From NCBI GenBank assembly GCA_900771995.1, contig CAAGQC010000023.1, positions 1 to 23,431 on the forward strand: DNA of 23,431 bases, given 5' to 3'. Under the pieces are notes generated by a model. That model ran no database searches. It was given only the letters and a program-made list of their open reading frames with translations, and had not been told where the DNA came from. The translations under genes and the position numbers were made by a program. Positions within the stretch are counted from its first letter, which is position 1. Every line of letters begins with the position of its first letter. This DNA comes from Lachnospiraceae bacterium. Its GTDB lineage: Bacteria > Bacillota > Clostridia > Lachnospirales > Lachnospiraceae. Positions 15,223 through 21,834 of this stretch are shown here, piece after piece.

Positions 15223-15648
15223 AGAATTGCAATCATCATTGCGCTCCTGCTGTTGGTCATAGCGGGCGGCTGTATCTGGTATGTCAACGACTATTACCAT
15301 GTGACAGACCTGGGTGGTGCCATGGCGGCATCTTTTGCGGCGACACACAGCGACGAATTGGAAGGATTGATTTTTCTGGGAGCGTATTCCACGAAAGATC
15401 TGTCGGGGACAGACTTGCGGGTGCTGTCCCTGTATGGCAGTGAAGATCAGGTGCTGAACCGGGAGAAACTGGCACAAAGCCATGCACTCATGCCGGCGAA
15501 TTTCACGGAATATGTGACCTGGGGCGGTAACCATGCCCAGTACGGAGATTATGGAGCGCAGAAGGGCGATGGCACAGCGACGATAACGGCGGAAGAACAG
15601 AGGAATATTGTGACGGGGAAAATACTGACATTTGTGTCGGAACAATAA
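15223..15648 (+). pseudogene. Alpha/beta hydrolase remnant with internal deletion
   Basis: Remnant of a membrane-anchored alpha/beta hydrolase, about 142 codons where family members have roughly 270-300. The N-terminal anchor is visible (RIAIIIALLLLVIAGG, then CIWYVNDYYH), as is the C-terminal half: LGGAMAASFAATH, LIFLGAYSTKDL, the Asp of GSEDQV (15445-15447) and the His of GGNHAQYG (15532-15534). Between the two, at about 15301-15312, the reading frame jumps from the anchor straight into LGGAM, so the region that should hold the nucleophile elbow GHSLGG and the oxyanion strand is missing. There is no ATG or ribosome binding site; only TTG or ATT codons are available, three bases after the AEC gene stop. 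Asp and His of the triad remain but the Ser is gone, so hydrolase activity is very unlikely. The frame is otherwise intact, which suggests a recent deletion. Confidence 0.75.
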
Positions 15649-15661
15649 AATATAACAAAAT

Positions 15662-15699
15662 AAGAGCCGTATCCGGAACTTTCGGGATGCGGCTCTTTT
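15662..15699. terminator. Bidirectional terminator between the hydrolase remnant and hflC
   Basis: AAGAGCCGTATCC (15662-15674) pairs with GGATGCGGCTCTT (15685-15697) over 13 bp with one wobble pair. TTTT follows on the plus strand; on the minus strand the stem is followed by TTATTTTG. It serves both converging units. Confidence 0.88.
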
Positions 15700-15717
15700 G
15701 CGGTGTAATATTTTTAA

Positions 15718-16587
15718 TTATCTTCCATAGAAGATCTGTGCGATCGGGGAATCCGGAGACAGGATCACGGTCTTGTTATCACCGGTCATGGAAGCTTTCA
15801 GGGCATCCAGGCTTCTGACGAAGGAGTAGAAATCCTGCTTGGATTCATCGGCATAGGCCTCTGACAGGATACGCATGTATTCCGCTTCGCCTTCTGCAAT
15901 GAGGATTTCAGCATTTTTATTGGCTTCCGACAGGAGGACATTGACTTCTTTGTCGGTGGTATTGCGAATCTTCTGTGCCTCGGAACTTCCCTCTGCGGTA
16001 TAGGTGGCGGAGATGTTTTCACGCTCGGAGATCATACGCTCATACACAGCAGCTTTGTTGTCACTGGGCAGATCCAATTGTTTGGTTTCAAAAGAGAGCA
16101 ATTCAATACCGTATTGTTCTGTGGTATTTCCGATGTTGTTCATAATGGCTTCCGCCAGCTCACCGTCACGTCCGGAGATGACGTCGTTTTGGGTAGTACT
16201 GCTTATGATATTTTTCGTAGAGTTATATACAATGGTGTCCAGACGGCTCTCCGCGTTGGAGATGGAGGAGTTCAGGGTCTGAGCAAATTTCAGAGGATCA
16301 TTGATCCGCCATAAAATGTAGCTGTCACAGATCATGGTCTTCTTGTCGCTGGTGATAACGTCGGAGGAGGACAGATCATAGAGCAGGATCTCCTTGGGGA
16401 GCTTATCGACGCTCTGTACAAAAGGAACCTTAAAGGTAACACCTGCGGTACTCACTACATGGTCTACTTTACCGAACTGCCGGATCAGACTGTATTCGTT
16501 TTCATTGGTAACGACAACGCTGGAGGATCCGATGATCAACAGCGCCAGTACTAATAAAATCAGAGATATTTTTTTCACTTTTTTCAT
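15718..16587 (-). CDS. hflC: Protease modulator HflC (SPFH/band 7)
   Basis: Membrane-anchored SPFH/band-7 protein of 289 aa, partner of HflK. It has an N-terminal helix at about 7-27 after MKKVKK, then an extracytoplasmic band-7 domain beginning VVVTNENEYSLIRQFGKV, with TYTAEGSSEAQKIRN and the coiled segment ILIAEGEAEYMRILSEAYA near the C-terminus, as in HflC proteins. In E. coli HflK and HflC form a large cage around the FtsH protease and restrain it. The start is supported by GAAAGG on the minus strand ahead of the ATG. It follows hflK by 31 bases, so both form one operon read leftward, ending at the bidirectional terminator. Confidence 0.93.
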   Translation of the reverse strand: MKKVKKISLILLVLALLIIGSSSVVVTNENEYSLIRQFGKVDHVVSTAGVTFKVPFVQSVDKLPKEILLYDLSSSDVITSDKKTMICDSYILWRINDPLKFAQTLNSSISNAESRLDTIVYNSTKNIISSTTQNDVISGRDGELAEAIMNNIGNTTEQYGIELLSFETKQLDLPSDNKAAVYERMISERENISATYTAEGSSEAQKIRNTTDKEVNVLLSEANKNAEILIAEGEAEYMRILSEAYADESKQDFYSFVRSLDALKASMTGDNKTVILSPDSPIAQIFYGR

Positions 16588-16618
16588 ATTAATAAAACTG
16601 CCTTTCTGTAGACAATGG

Positions 16619-17650
16619 TTATTGTGCGGTTTCAGAGGGATTGCTTTCCGTGGAAGAACCGGCCGTCGTACCTGTGAAAGATTCCAAAGGATAGAAAGTC
16701 TGTGTGTTGCCGTTAGGACTTTCGATGACTACCTTAAGGTCAGGCAGTACTTCTTCCATGGTCTCGTAGAACATGCGCTGTTTGGTGACAGTCGGGTTCT
16801 TGATATATTCCTCGTACATCGCGTTAAAACGCGCTACCTGTGCAGTAGCTTCATTGATACGTTCGGTCTTTTGAGCCTCGGCGTCTTTAATGATACCGTC
16901 GGCCTGCGCCTGCGCCAGAGGAAGCTGTTCATTGCGGTATTTGTTGGCGTTGTTCAGGGCAGTTTCTTTTCCCTGCTTGGCGGTTTCTACTGCCTTGAAA
17001 GCTTCCATGACTTCGGAGGTAGGCGGCTCGGAATCCTGGATCGTGATATTTACCAGCTGGATACCGATATCCTGTTCTGCCAGGCGCTCCAGAATCATTT
17101 CTTTGATAGCAGCCTGAATCTCGTTTTTTCCGGTAGTCAGGACATCGTCCACCGGATAACTGCCGATCACGGTACGGATGCAGCTCTGGCTGATGTTACG
17201 CAGGATCAGCACGGGATCCTTGGAGGCATAGACTGCTTTTACCGGATCGCTGAAACGATACTCTACGAAGAAATCGACGTTGACAAAATTATAGTCGGAA
17301 GTAATCATGAGAGAATCGTCGGTTTCCGAAGAATTGGAATCTACATCATATCCCAGGGAAAATCCCTGAATGGTGGTATTGACTTTGCGGACCTGCTGGA
17401 TGAACGGAATCTTGAAATGAAGTCCCGGATCCGTTACTGCTTTCGCCTGTCCTAAGGTGATCAGAACCGCCTGCTCCTGTTCGCGGATCTGGTAAGTGGA
17501 ATTGAAAATAAAAATAGCAATTACCAGAATCACAAGAATGGTGCCGGGGACTTTCCACCAGCTTTTTTTCGCTTTTGCAGCTTCCGCGTTGTCGGAACCT
17601 AAATCTTCAAAACCGTTCTGACGATTGCGGAAGGAGTTGAATTTTTTCAT
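16619..17650 (-). CDS. hflK: FtsH protease activity modulator HflK (SPFH/band 7)
   Basis: First gene of the hflKC operon, 343 aa. AAGGGAG on the minus strand just upstream supports the start at 17650. A cytoplasmic head of about 33 charged residues precedes one membrane helix (about 34-52). The band-7 domain begins with YQIREQEQAVLITLGQAKAVTDPGLHFKIPF, written here only as a guide to the family signature IREQEQAV and PGLHFKIPF. Later come the coiled region with NKYRNEQLPLAQAQADG and ARFNAMYEEY, and a Ser/Thr-rich tail. HflK lacks the Gly/Pro-rich N-terminal segment of proteobacterial homologues, which is expected outside that group. It would assemble with HflC around FtsH and affect turnover of membrane proteins. 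Confidence 0.92.
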   Translation of the reverse strand: MKKFNSFRNRQNGFEDLGSDNAEAAKAKKSWWKVPGTILVILVIAIFIFNSTYQIREQEQAVLITLGQAKAVTDPGLHFKIPFIQQVRKVNTTIQGFSLGYDVDSNSSETDDSLMITSDYNFVNVDFFVEYRFSDPVKAVYASKDPVLILRNISQSCIRTVIGSYPVDDVLTTGKNEIQAAIKEMILERLAEQDIGIQLVNITIQDSEPPTSEVMEAFKAVETAKQGKETALNNANKYRNEQLPLAQAQADGIIKDAEAQKTERINEATAQVARFNAMYEEYIKNPTVTKQRMFYETMEEVLPDLKVVIESPNGNTQTFYPLESFTGTTAGSSTESNPSETAQ

Positions 17651-17700
17651 AAAGATACTCCCTTCTCATTGGAATTTATGTGGTTGTTATATACTTTACT

Positions 17701-17729
17701 ATATTAAAGGATGAATCGGAGGAATGCAA
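17701..17729 (-). promoter_or_regulatory. Promoter of hflKC
   Basis: On the minus strand TTGCAT (17729-17724), a 17-base spacer and TAATAT (17706-17701) precede hflK by about 50 bases. Confidence 0.45.
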
Positions 17730-17755
17730 TGGAAAGATCAGCACGATAAAGAGGG

Positions 17756-17805
17756 CTAATAGCCACTTGTTATTAGTTGCAAAATGGTTCTGAACGTAAT
17801 ATGAT
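17756..17805 (+). promoter_or_regulatory. Promoter of the deacetylase gene with upstream inverted repeat
   Basis: TTGCAA (17777-17782), a 17-base spacer and TATGAT (17800-17805). The inverted repeat CTAATA (17756-17761)/TATTAG (17771-17776) ends exactly at the -35 box and could be an operator; it sits between the two divergent promoters. Confidence 0.5.
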
Positions 17806-17866
17806 GAAAATATCTGGGATGAAACCTCAGGAGATCACAAAATTATAACAGAAAAGGATGAAGGAT

Positions 17867-18679
17867 ATGAAGGTATATACTTGTTTCCCCGGCGGAAAAG
17901 CCAAAGCACTGACCATGAGTTATGATGACGGTAAAGTACAGGACAGACGTTTGATTGATATTTTTAATAAATATGGGATCAAGGCGACTTTTAATCTGAA
18001 TTACGGCCAGGTGGGAGAGCGGCCCCGCATGACTTTCGAGGAAATGGAGGGACTGTATGACGGCCATGAGATCGCGACCCATACCATGACCCATCCTACC
18101 ATTGAGAGATGTCCGTTAGTGGAAGTTGCGGAGGAACTGCTGGAGGACCGGAAGGGTCTGGAGAAATGGACCGGCCGGATCATCAGAGGACATGCATATC
18201 CCAACGGCTCCTACAGTGAGGAGATCAAGCAGCTGTATCGCCAGCTGGGTGTGGCGTATGCCAGAGTCGTAGAGACGGTTCCGGATTTTGCCCTGCCCAA
18301 GGATCCTCTGGAGTGGCATGCTACCTGCCATCACAACGATCCGAAGCTGATGGAGTATGCGGAATTTTTTGCCAATTTCCAGAAGAAACAGTACCTGAAG
18401 CTCATGTATGTCTGGGGACACAGCTATGAGTTCGACAATAATGACAACTGGGATGTGATCGAGAACTTCTGTAAATACATGGGCGGCCGGGACGATATCT
18501 GGTATGCCACCAACATCGAAATCATTGACTACATGGATGCAGCGAAGCGCCTGCAGTTCTCCGCAGACTACGAAAAGGTATACAACCCCAACGCCTGCAG
18601 CGTGTGGCTGCAGTTAAACAGCGACAAGTGCGTGGAGATCAAAGGAGGGGCCTTTGTAGATCTGAACACATTGCTGTAA
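17867..18679 (+). CDS. Polysaccharide deacetylase family protein (NodB/CE4)
   Basis: Cytoplasmic-looking NodB-fold protein of 270 aa without signal peptide. Two ATGs compete: 17858, where AAAGG abuts the start, and 17867, where the same AAAGG is nine bases away; the second is preferred. The first metal motif SYDDG gives Asp20/Asp21, and HEIATHTMTHP supplies the zinc histidines His72 and His76. A later motif RGHAYPNG corresponds to the region around the third conserved motif, and MYVWGHSYEFDN to the C-terminal active-site histidine. The family removes acetyl groups from chitooligosaccharides, peptidoglycan or related amino sugars; the lack of a signal peptide points to an intracellular substrate. 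It is a single-gene unit with its own promoter and terminator. Confidence 0.88.
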   Translation: MKVYTCFPGGKAKALTMSYDDGKVQDRRLIDIFNKYGIKATFNLNYGQVGERPRMTFEEMEGLYDGHEIATHTMTHPTIERCPLVEVAEELLEDRKGLEKWTGRIIRGHAYPNGSYSEEIKQLYRQLGVAYARVVETVPDFALPKDPLEWHATCHHNDPKLMEYAEFFANFQKKQYLKLMYVWGHSYEFDNNDNWDVIENFCKYMGGRDDIWYATNIEIIDYMDAAKRLQFSADYEKVYNPNACSVWLQLNSDKCVEIKGGAFVDLNTLL

Positions 18680-18693
18680 TTAAGAGGAATAAG

Positions 18694-18729
18694 AGACCGG
18701 ACAGTGAGAAATCGCTGTCCGGTCTTTTT
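18694..18729 (+). terminator. Intrinsic terminator of the deacetylase gene
   Basis: AGACCGGACAGTGA (18694-18707) pairs with TCGCTGTCCGGTCT (18712-18725) over 14 positions with one wobble pair and a GAAA tetraloop, followed by T through 18729. Confidence 0.93.
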
Positions 18730-18785
18730 CGACGACATTTCCCGGAGAGTGTTGCCACGTTTCAGTCGAGTTTTTCCGGAGGATA

Positions 18786-18794
18786 TGGTAAAAT
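18786..18794 (+). promoter_or_regulatory. Possible extended -10 promoter of the glycerol operon
   Basis: TGGTAAAAT (18786-18794) matches an extended -10 element about 45 bases before the first gene, but no -35 box at 17 bases was found. The start region is therefore weakly supported. Confidence 0.3.
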
Positions 18795-18838
18795 AATAGA
18801 AAAGATCTGCGGCAAAAAACGAAAAGGCAGGTGTGGTT

Positions 18839-20395
18839 ATGAAAGATTATGATGTGATCGTGATCGGGGCCGGAGTCAGCGGCTGTGCCATTGCCAGAGA
18901 ACTGGCGAAGGGCAAGCGCAGGATCGCTGTACTGGAGGCGAAAAGTGATGTCTGTGAAGGAACCTCCAAGGCCAACAGCGGTATCGTACATGCGGGGTAT
19001 GATGCGGTGCCGGGGACACTTAAGGCGAAGCTGAATGTCCGGGGCAACGAAATGATGGAGGAACTGTCGAAGAAGCTGGACTTCCCGTTCCGCAGGAACG
19101 GCTCGCTGGTGTTATGCTTCGAAGAGGATGCCATGTCCGGTCTGGAAGAACTGTACAAACGCGGCATCGAGAACGGCGTAAAAGAATTGAAACTTTTGTC
19201 TCCGGAAGAGGTCTGGGCCATGGAACCGAAGGTATCCCGTGATATTGTGGGAGCCCTGTATGCGCCTACCGGTGGTATTGTCTGCCCCTTCGGACTGAAT
19301 ATCGCGCTGGCAGAGAATGCAGCGGAAAATGGTGTGGAATTCTACCGTGACCACAGGGTGACCTCCATTGTGGAGCAGAGACCGGTATGGAGTGAGAACC
19401 CGCCCGAGCGGGAAGGCCGGATGTACCAGGTGCTGGCGGACGGCGAGATGTTCCTTGCTCCCATCGTTATCAATGCGGCAGGTGTCTATGCGGATGAGAT
19501 CCACAACATGGTCTGCGAGGACAGGATCCGCATTGTCCCCAGAAGAGGCGAATACCGTCTTATGGACAAAAACTGCGGCGACCTGGTGAACGCTACCATT
19601 TTCCAGCTTCCCTCCAAGATGGGAAAAGGTATCCTCGTGACCCCTACGGCGCATGGAAATCTGCTGGTAGGTCCCACTGCGGATGATATTCCCGACAAAG
19701 AGGACGTGGACACTACGGCAGAAGGACTGGCGAAGGTACTGAACATGGGAAGCAACAGTGTGGACGCACTGGACGGCAGACAGACCATCACCTCTTTTGC
19801 CGGACTGCGGGCTCATCTGGTACATGAGGATCTTGCGGAGAAATCGGATTTCCTCATCGGAGAGGCAGTAGGACATCCCGGCTTTATCGATGTGGCCGGG
19901 ATTGAATCCCCGGGGCTGACCAGCGCACCGGCCATTGGCGAATATGTGGCACAGATCGTGGAGAATATTTATCCTGCCGAACGCAAGGCAGACTTTATCG
20001 ATACCCGGAAAGGCATTCCCAGCATGGCACTTGCCACGGAAGAGGAAAGAGAAGCCCTGATCCGGAAGAATCCTGCCTTTGCCAATGTGATCTGTCGTTG
20101 TGAACTGGTGACGGAGGGAGAGATTCTGGAAGCCATCCACCGCCCGGTAGGAGCGACGACACTGGATGGTGTCAAACGCCGTACCAGAGCCGGCATGGGC
20201 AGATGTCAGGCGGGCTTCTGTTCTCCGAAGACGCTGGAGATCCTGTCCAGAGAACTGCATCTGGATCCGGCACAGATCACCAAGGAGGGCGCCGGTTCCA
20301 AGATCCTGGTGGGTAAAAATAAGGAGACTGCCCCCGGAGAGGGCGGAACCTGGAAAACACAGGCGCCTGTGGGAAAGGAGGCACTCCATGAGTAA
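18839..20395 (+). CDS. glpA: GlpA-like FAD-dependent glycerol-3-phosphate dehydrogenase with [2Fe-2S] domain
   Basis: Flavoprotein of 518 aa expected to oxidise glycerol-3-phosphate to dihydroxyacetone phosphate. AGGTG five bases before the ATG at 18839 supports this start over a GTG at 18833. The FAD-binding motif is GAGVSG at 10-15, followed by CEGTSKANSGIVHAGYD, typical of the GlpA/LhgO oxidases. The C-terminal part is a BFD-like domain with C-x-C at Cys419/Cys421 and C-x4-C at Cys456/Cys461, expected to carry a [2Fe-2S] cluster as in GlpA. There is no membrane segment. It overlaps the next gene by 8 bases and stands in an operon ending in glycerol kinase, which supports the substrate. Another 2-hydroxyacid is the main alternative. 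Confidence 0.85.
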   Translation: MKDYDVIVIGAGVSGCAIARELAKGKRRIAVLEAKSDVCEGTSKANSGIVHAGYDAVPGTLKAKLNVRGNEMMEELSKKLDFPFRRNGSLVLCFEEDAMSGLEELYKRGIENGVKELKLLSPEEVWAMEPKVSRDIVGALYAPTGGIVCPFGLNIALAENAAENGVEFYRDHRVTSIVEQRPVWSENPPEREGRMYQVLADGEMFLAPIVINAAGVYADEIHNMVCEDRIRIVPRRGEYRLMDKNCGDLVNATIFQLPSKMGKGILVTPTAHGNLLVGPTADDIPDKEDVDTTAEGLAKVLNMGSNSVDALDGRQTITSFAGLRAHLVHEDLAEKSDFLIGEAVGHPGFIDVAGIESPGLTSAPAIGEYVAQIVENIYPAERKADFIDTRKGIPSMALATEEEREALIRKNPAFANVICRCELVTEGEILEAIHRPVGATTLDGVKRRTRAGMGRCQAGFCSPKTLEILSRELHLDPAQITKEGAGSKILVGKNKETAPGEGGTWKTQAPVGKEALHE

Positions 20396-21386
20396 ACGTA
20401 CAGAAGATATTGTGATCATCGGAGGAGGTCCCGCGGGACTGGCAGCAGCGCTGTCCGCGAGAAAGGCAGGCTGCGAAAAAGTGCTGATCCTGGAGCGCGA
20501 CAGGGAACTGGGAGGCATTCTGAACCAGTGTATCCACAACGGTTTCGGACTTCACACCTTCAAGGAAGAACTGACCGGGCCGGAATATGCGGAACGTTAT
20601 ATTGATATGGCGGCAGAAGCGCAGATTCCTTATCTGCTGAACACTATGGTAACCAATATTGCGTTGCTTACGGACGGCCGGAAAAAAGTCACCGCCATGA
20701 ACAAAGAGGACGGACTGCTGGAGATTGAGACGGAGACAGTGATCCTGGCTATGGGGTGCAGAGAGCGTTCCCGCGGAGCGCTGAATATCCCCGGCAGCAG
20801 ACCGGCAGGCATCTACAGCGCCGGAACCGCGCAGTATTATGTGAATATCAGAGGACGCATGCCCGGCAAAAATGTGGTGATCCTGGGTTCCGGAGACATC
20901 GGGCTCATCATGGCGAGACGTATGGTGCTGGAAGGGGCGAAAGTACAGTGTGTGGCGGAACTTCGCCCCCAGAGTGGTGGACTGAAACGTAACATCGTAC
21001 AGTGTCTGGATGATTTCAACATCCCGTTATATCTGAATACCACGGTAGCGAAGATCCACGGCAAAGACCGCGTGGAAGGTGTGACCCTGACGAAAGTGGA
21101 CGACAACGGGAAACACATCCCCGGCTCCGAGTGGGAGGTTCCCTGCGATACGTTGCTGTTGTCCTGCGGACTGATCCCGGAGAACGAACTGACCAGAGGA
21201 CTGGGAGCCGATATGGACGGCAAGACTGGGGGGCCTGTGGTGGGTGAGAATCTGGAGTGCAGCATTCCCGGTGTCTTCGCCTGCGGCAATGTGCTCCATG
21301 TACACGAACTGGTAGACCATGTATCCGCAGAAGCGGAGAAGGCGGGAAACTACGCGGTGGAATATATCCGGCAGAAAAGAGGGTGA
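20388..21386 (+). CDS. FAD/NAD(P)-binding oxidoreductase of the glycerol operon
   Basis: Two-dinucleotide-fold flavoprotein of 332 aa. GGGAAAGGAGG (20371-20381) and the 8-base overlap with the upstream gene fix the ATG at 20388. The FAD fold begins DIVIIGGGPAG (GGGPAG 12-17) and the NAD(P)H fold has GSGDIG at 167-172. A C-terminal GVFACGNVLHVHELVDHVS matches the second FAD motif of pyridine-nucleotide disulfide oxidoreductase relatives. No CxxxxC redox disulfide is seen after the first fold; the sequence there reads GGILNQCIHNGFG, as in HcnB-like and related proteins. It probably passes electrons between the GlpA-like subunit and NAD(P), in place of the E. coli GlpB subunit. That role is inferred from position. 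Confidence 0.85.
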   Translation: MSKRTEDIVIIGGGPAGLAAALSARKAGCEKVLILERDRELGGILNQCIHNGFGLHTFKEELTGPEYAERYIDMAAEAQIPYLLNTMVTNIALLTDGRKKVTAMNKEDGLLEIETETVILAMGCRERSRGALNIPGSRPAGIYSAGTAQYYVNIRGRMPGKNVVILGSGDIGLIMARRMVLEGAKVQCVAELRPQSGGLKRNIVQCLDDFNIPLYLNTTVAKIHGKDRVEGVTLTKVDDNGKHIPGSEWEVPCDTLLLSCGLIPENELTRGLGADMDGKTGGPVVGENLECSIPGVFACGNVLHVHELVDHVSAEAEKAGNYAVEYIRQKRG

Positions 21387-21390
21387 GACG

Positions 21391-21768
21391 ATGGCAGAGA
21401 AGAACACAACACAAAGAGAACTGACCTGTATCTGCTGCCCGATGGGCTGTGCCCTGACCGTGACCATAGCAGGTGACAACAGTGTCACAGTGACCGGTAA
21501 CCGCTGTCCCAGAGGGGCAGCTTACGGAGAAAAGGAAGTGACCCGTCCCACCCGGATCGTCACCTCCACTGTACGTGTGGCGGGGTATCCGGACACGGTG
21601 GTATCCGTGAAGACCGCATCGGATATTCCAAAGGCCAAGATCGACGACTGCATGAAAGCACTGGCAGATGTCACTGTGACAGCCCCCGTCCATGTTGGGG
21701 ATGTCATTGTGGAAAACGTAGCTGACACGGGTGTCGATATTGTGGCTACCCGGTCATTTCGCGGGTAG
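21391..21768 (+). CDS. DUF1667 Cys-rich protein
   Basis: Small cytoplasmic protein of 125 aa. The ATG at 21391 follows the upstream stop by 4 bases with GAGGGTGAG as ribosome binding site. Near the N-terminus five cysteines lie in CICCPMGC (Cys13, 15, 16, 20) and NRCPRG (Cys39), a pattern suited to an iron-sulfur cluster; the rest is probably a beta-rich domain. The family is regularly found with the two flavoproteins upstream and with glycerol kinase in Clostridia. It most likely is an electron-transfer subunit of the glycerol-3-phosphate oxidising complex. No direct function is established, so the role is inference from context. Confidence 0.85.
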   Translation: MAEKNTTQRELTCICCPMGCALTVTIAGDNSVTVTGNRCPRGAAYGEKEVTRPTRIVTSTVRVAGYPDTVVSVKTASDIPKAKIDDCMKALADVTVTAPVHVGDVIVENVADTGVDIVATRSFRG

Positions 21769-21834
21769 AACACAGGAAATAAGAGGATAAGCAGCCACAA
21801 AATGGCAAGGAATAACGGGAGGTTACATCATACA

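Noticed and set aside
15253..15648. Intact small alpha/beta hydrolase starting at TTG
   Set aside because: There is no ribosome binding site, the frame stays open through the membrane anchor upstream, and the nucleophile region is absent; it is better read as a remnant.
16394..17455. Open frame of 353 codons on the plus strand opposite hflK and hflC
   Set aside because: It runs antisense across two clear band-7 genes, starts inside one and has no recognisable domain.
18751..18756. TTGCCA as -35 box for the glycerol operon
   Set aside because: The only -10-like box (TAAAAT at 18789) is over 30 bases away, which is too far for a sigma-A promoter.
19112..20539. Long open frame of 475 codons on the minus strand
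   Set aside because: It lies wholly opposite the GlpA-like gene and the start of the next one, has no family motif or ribosome binding site, and arises from the codon bias of the plus-strand genes.
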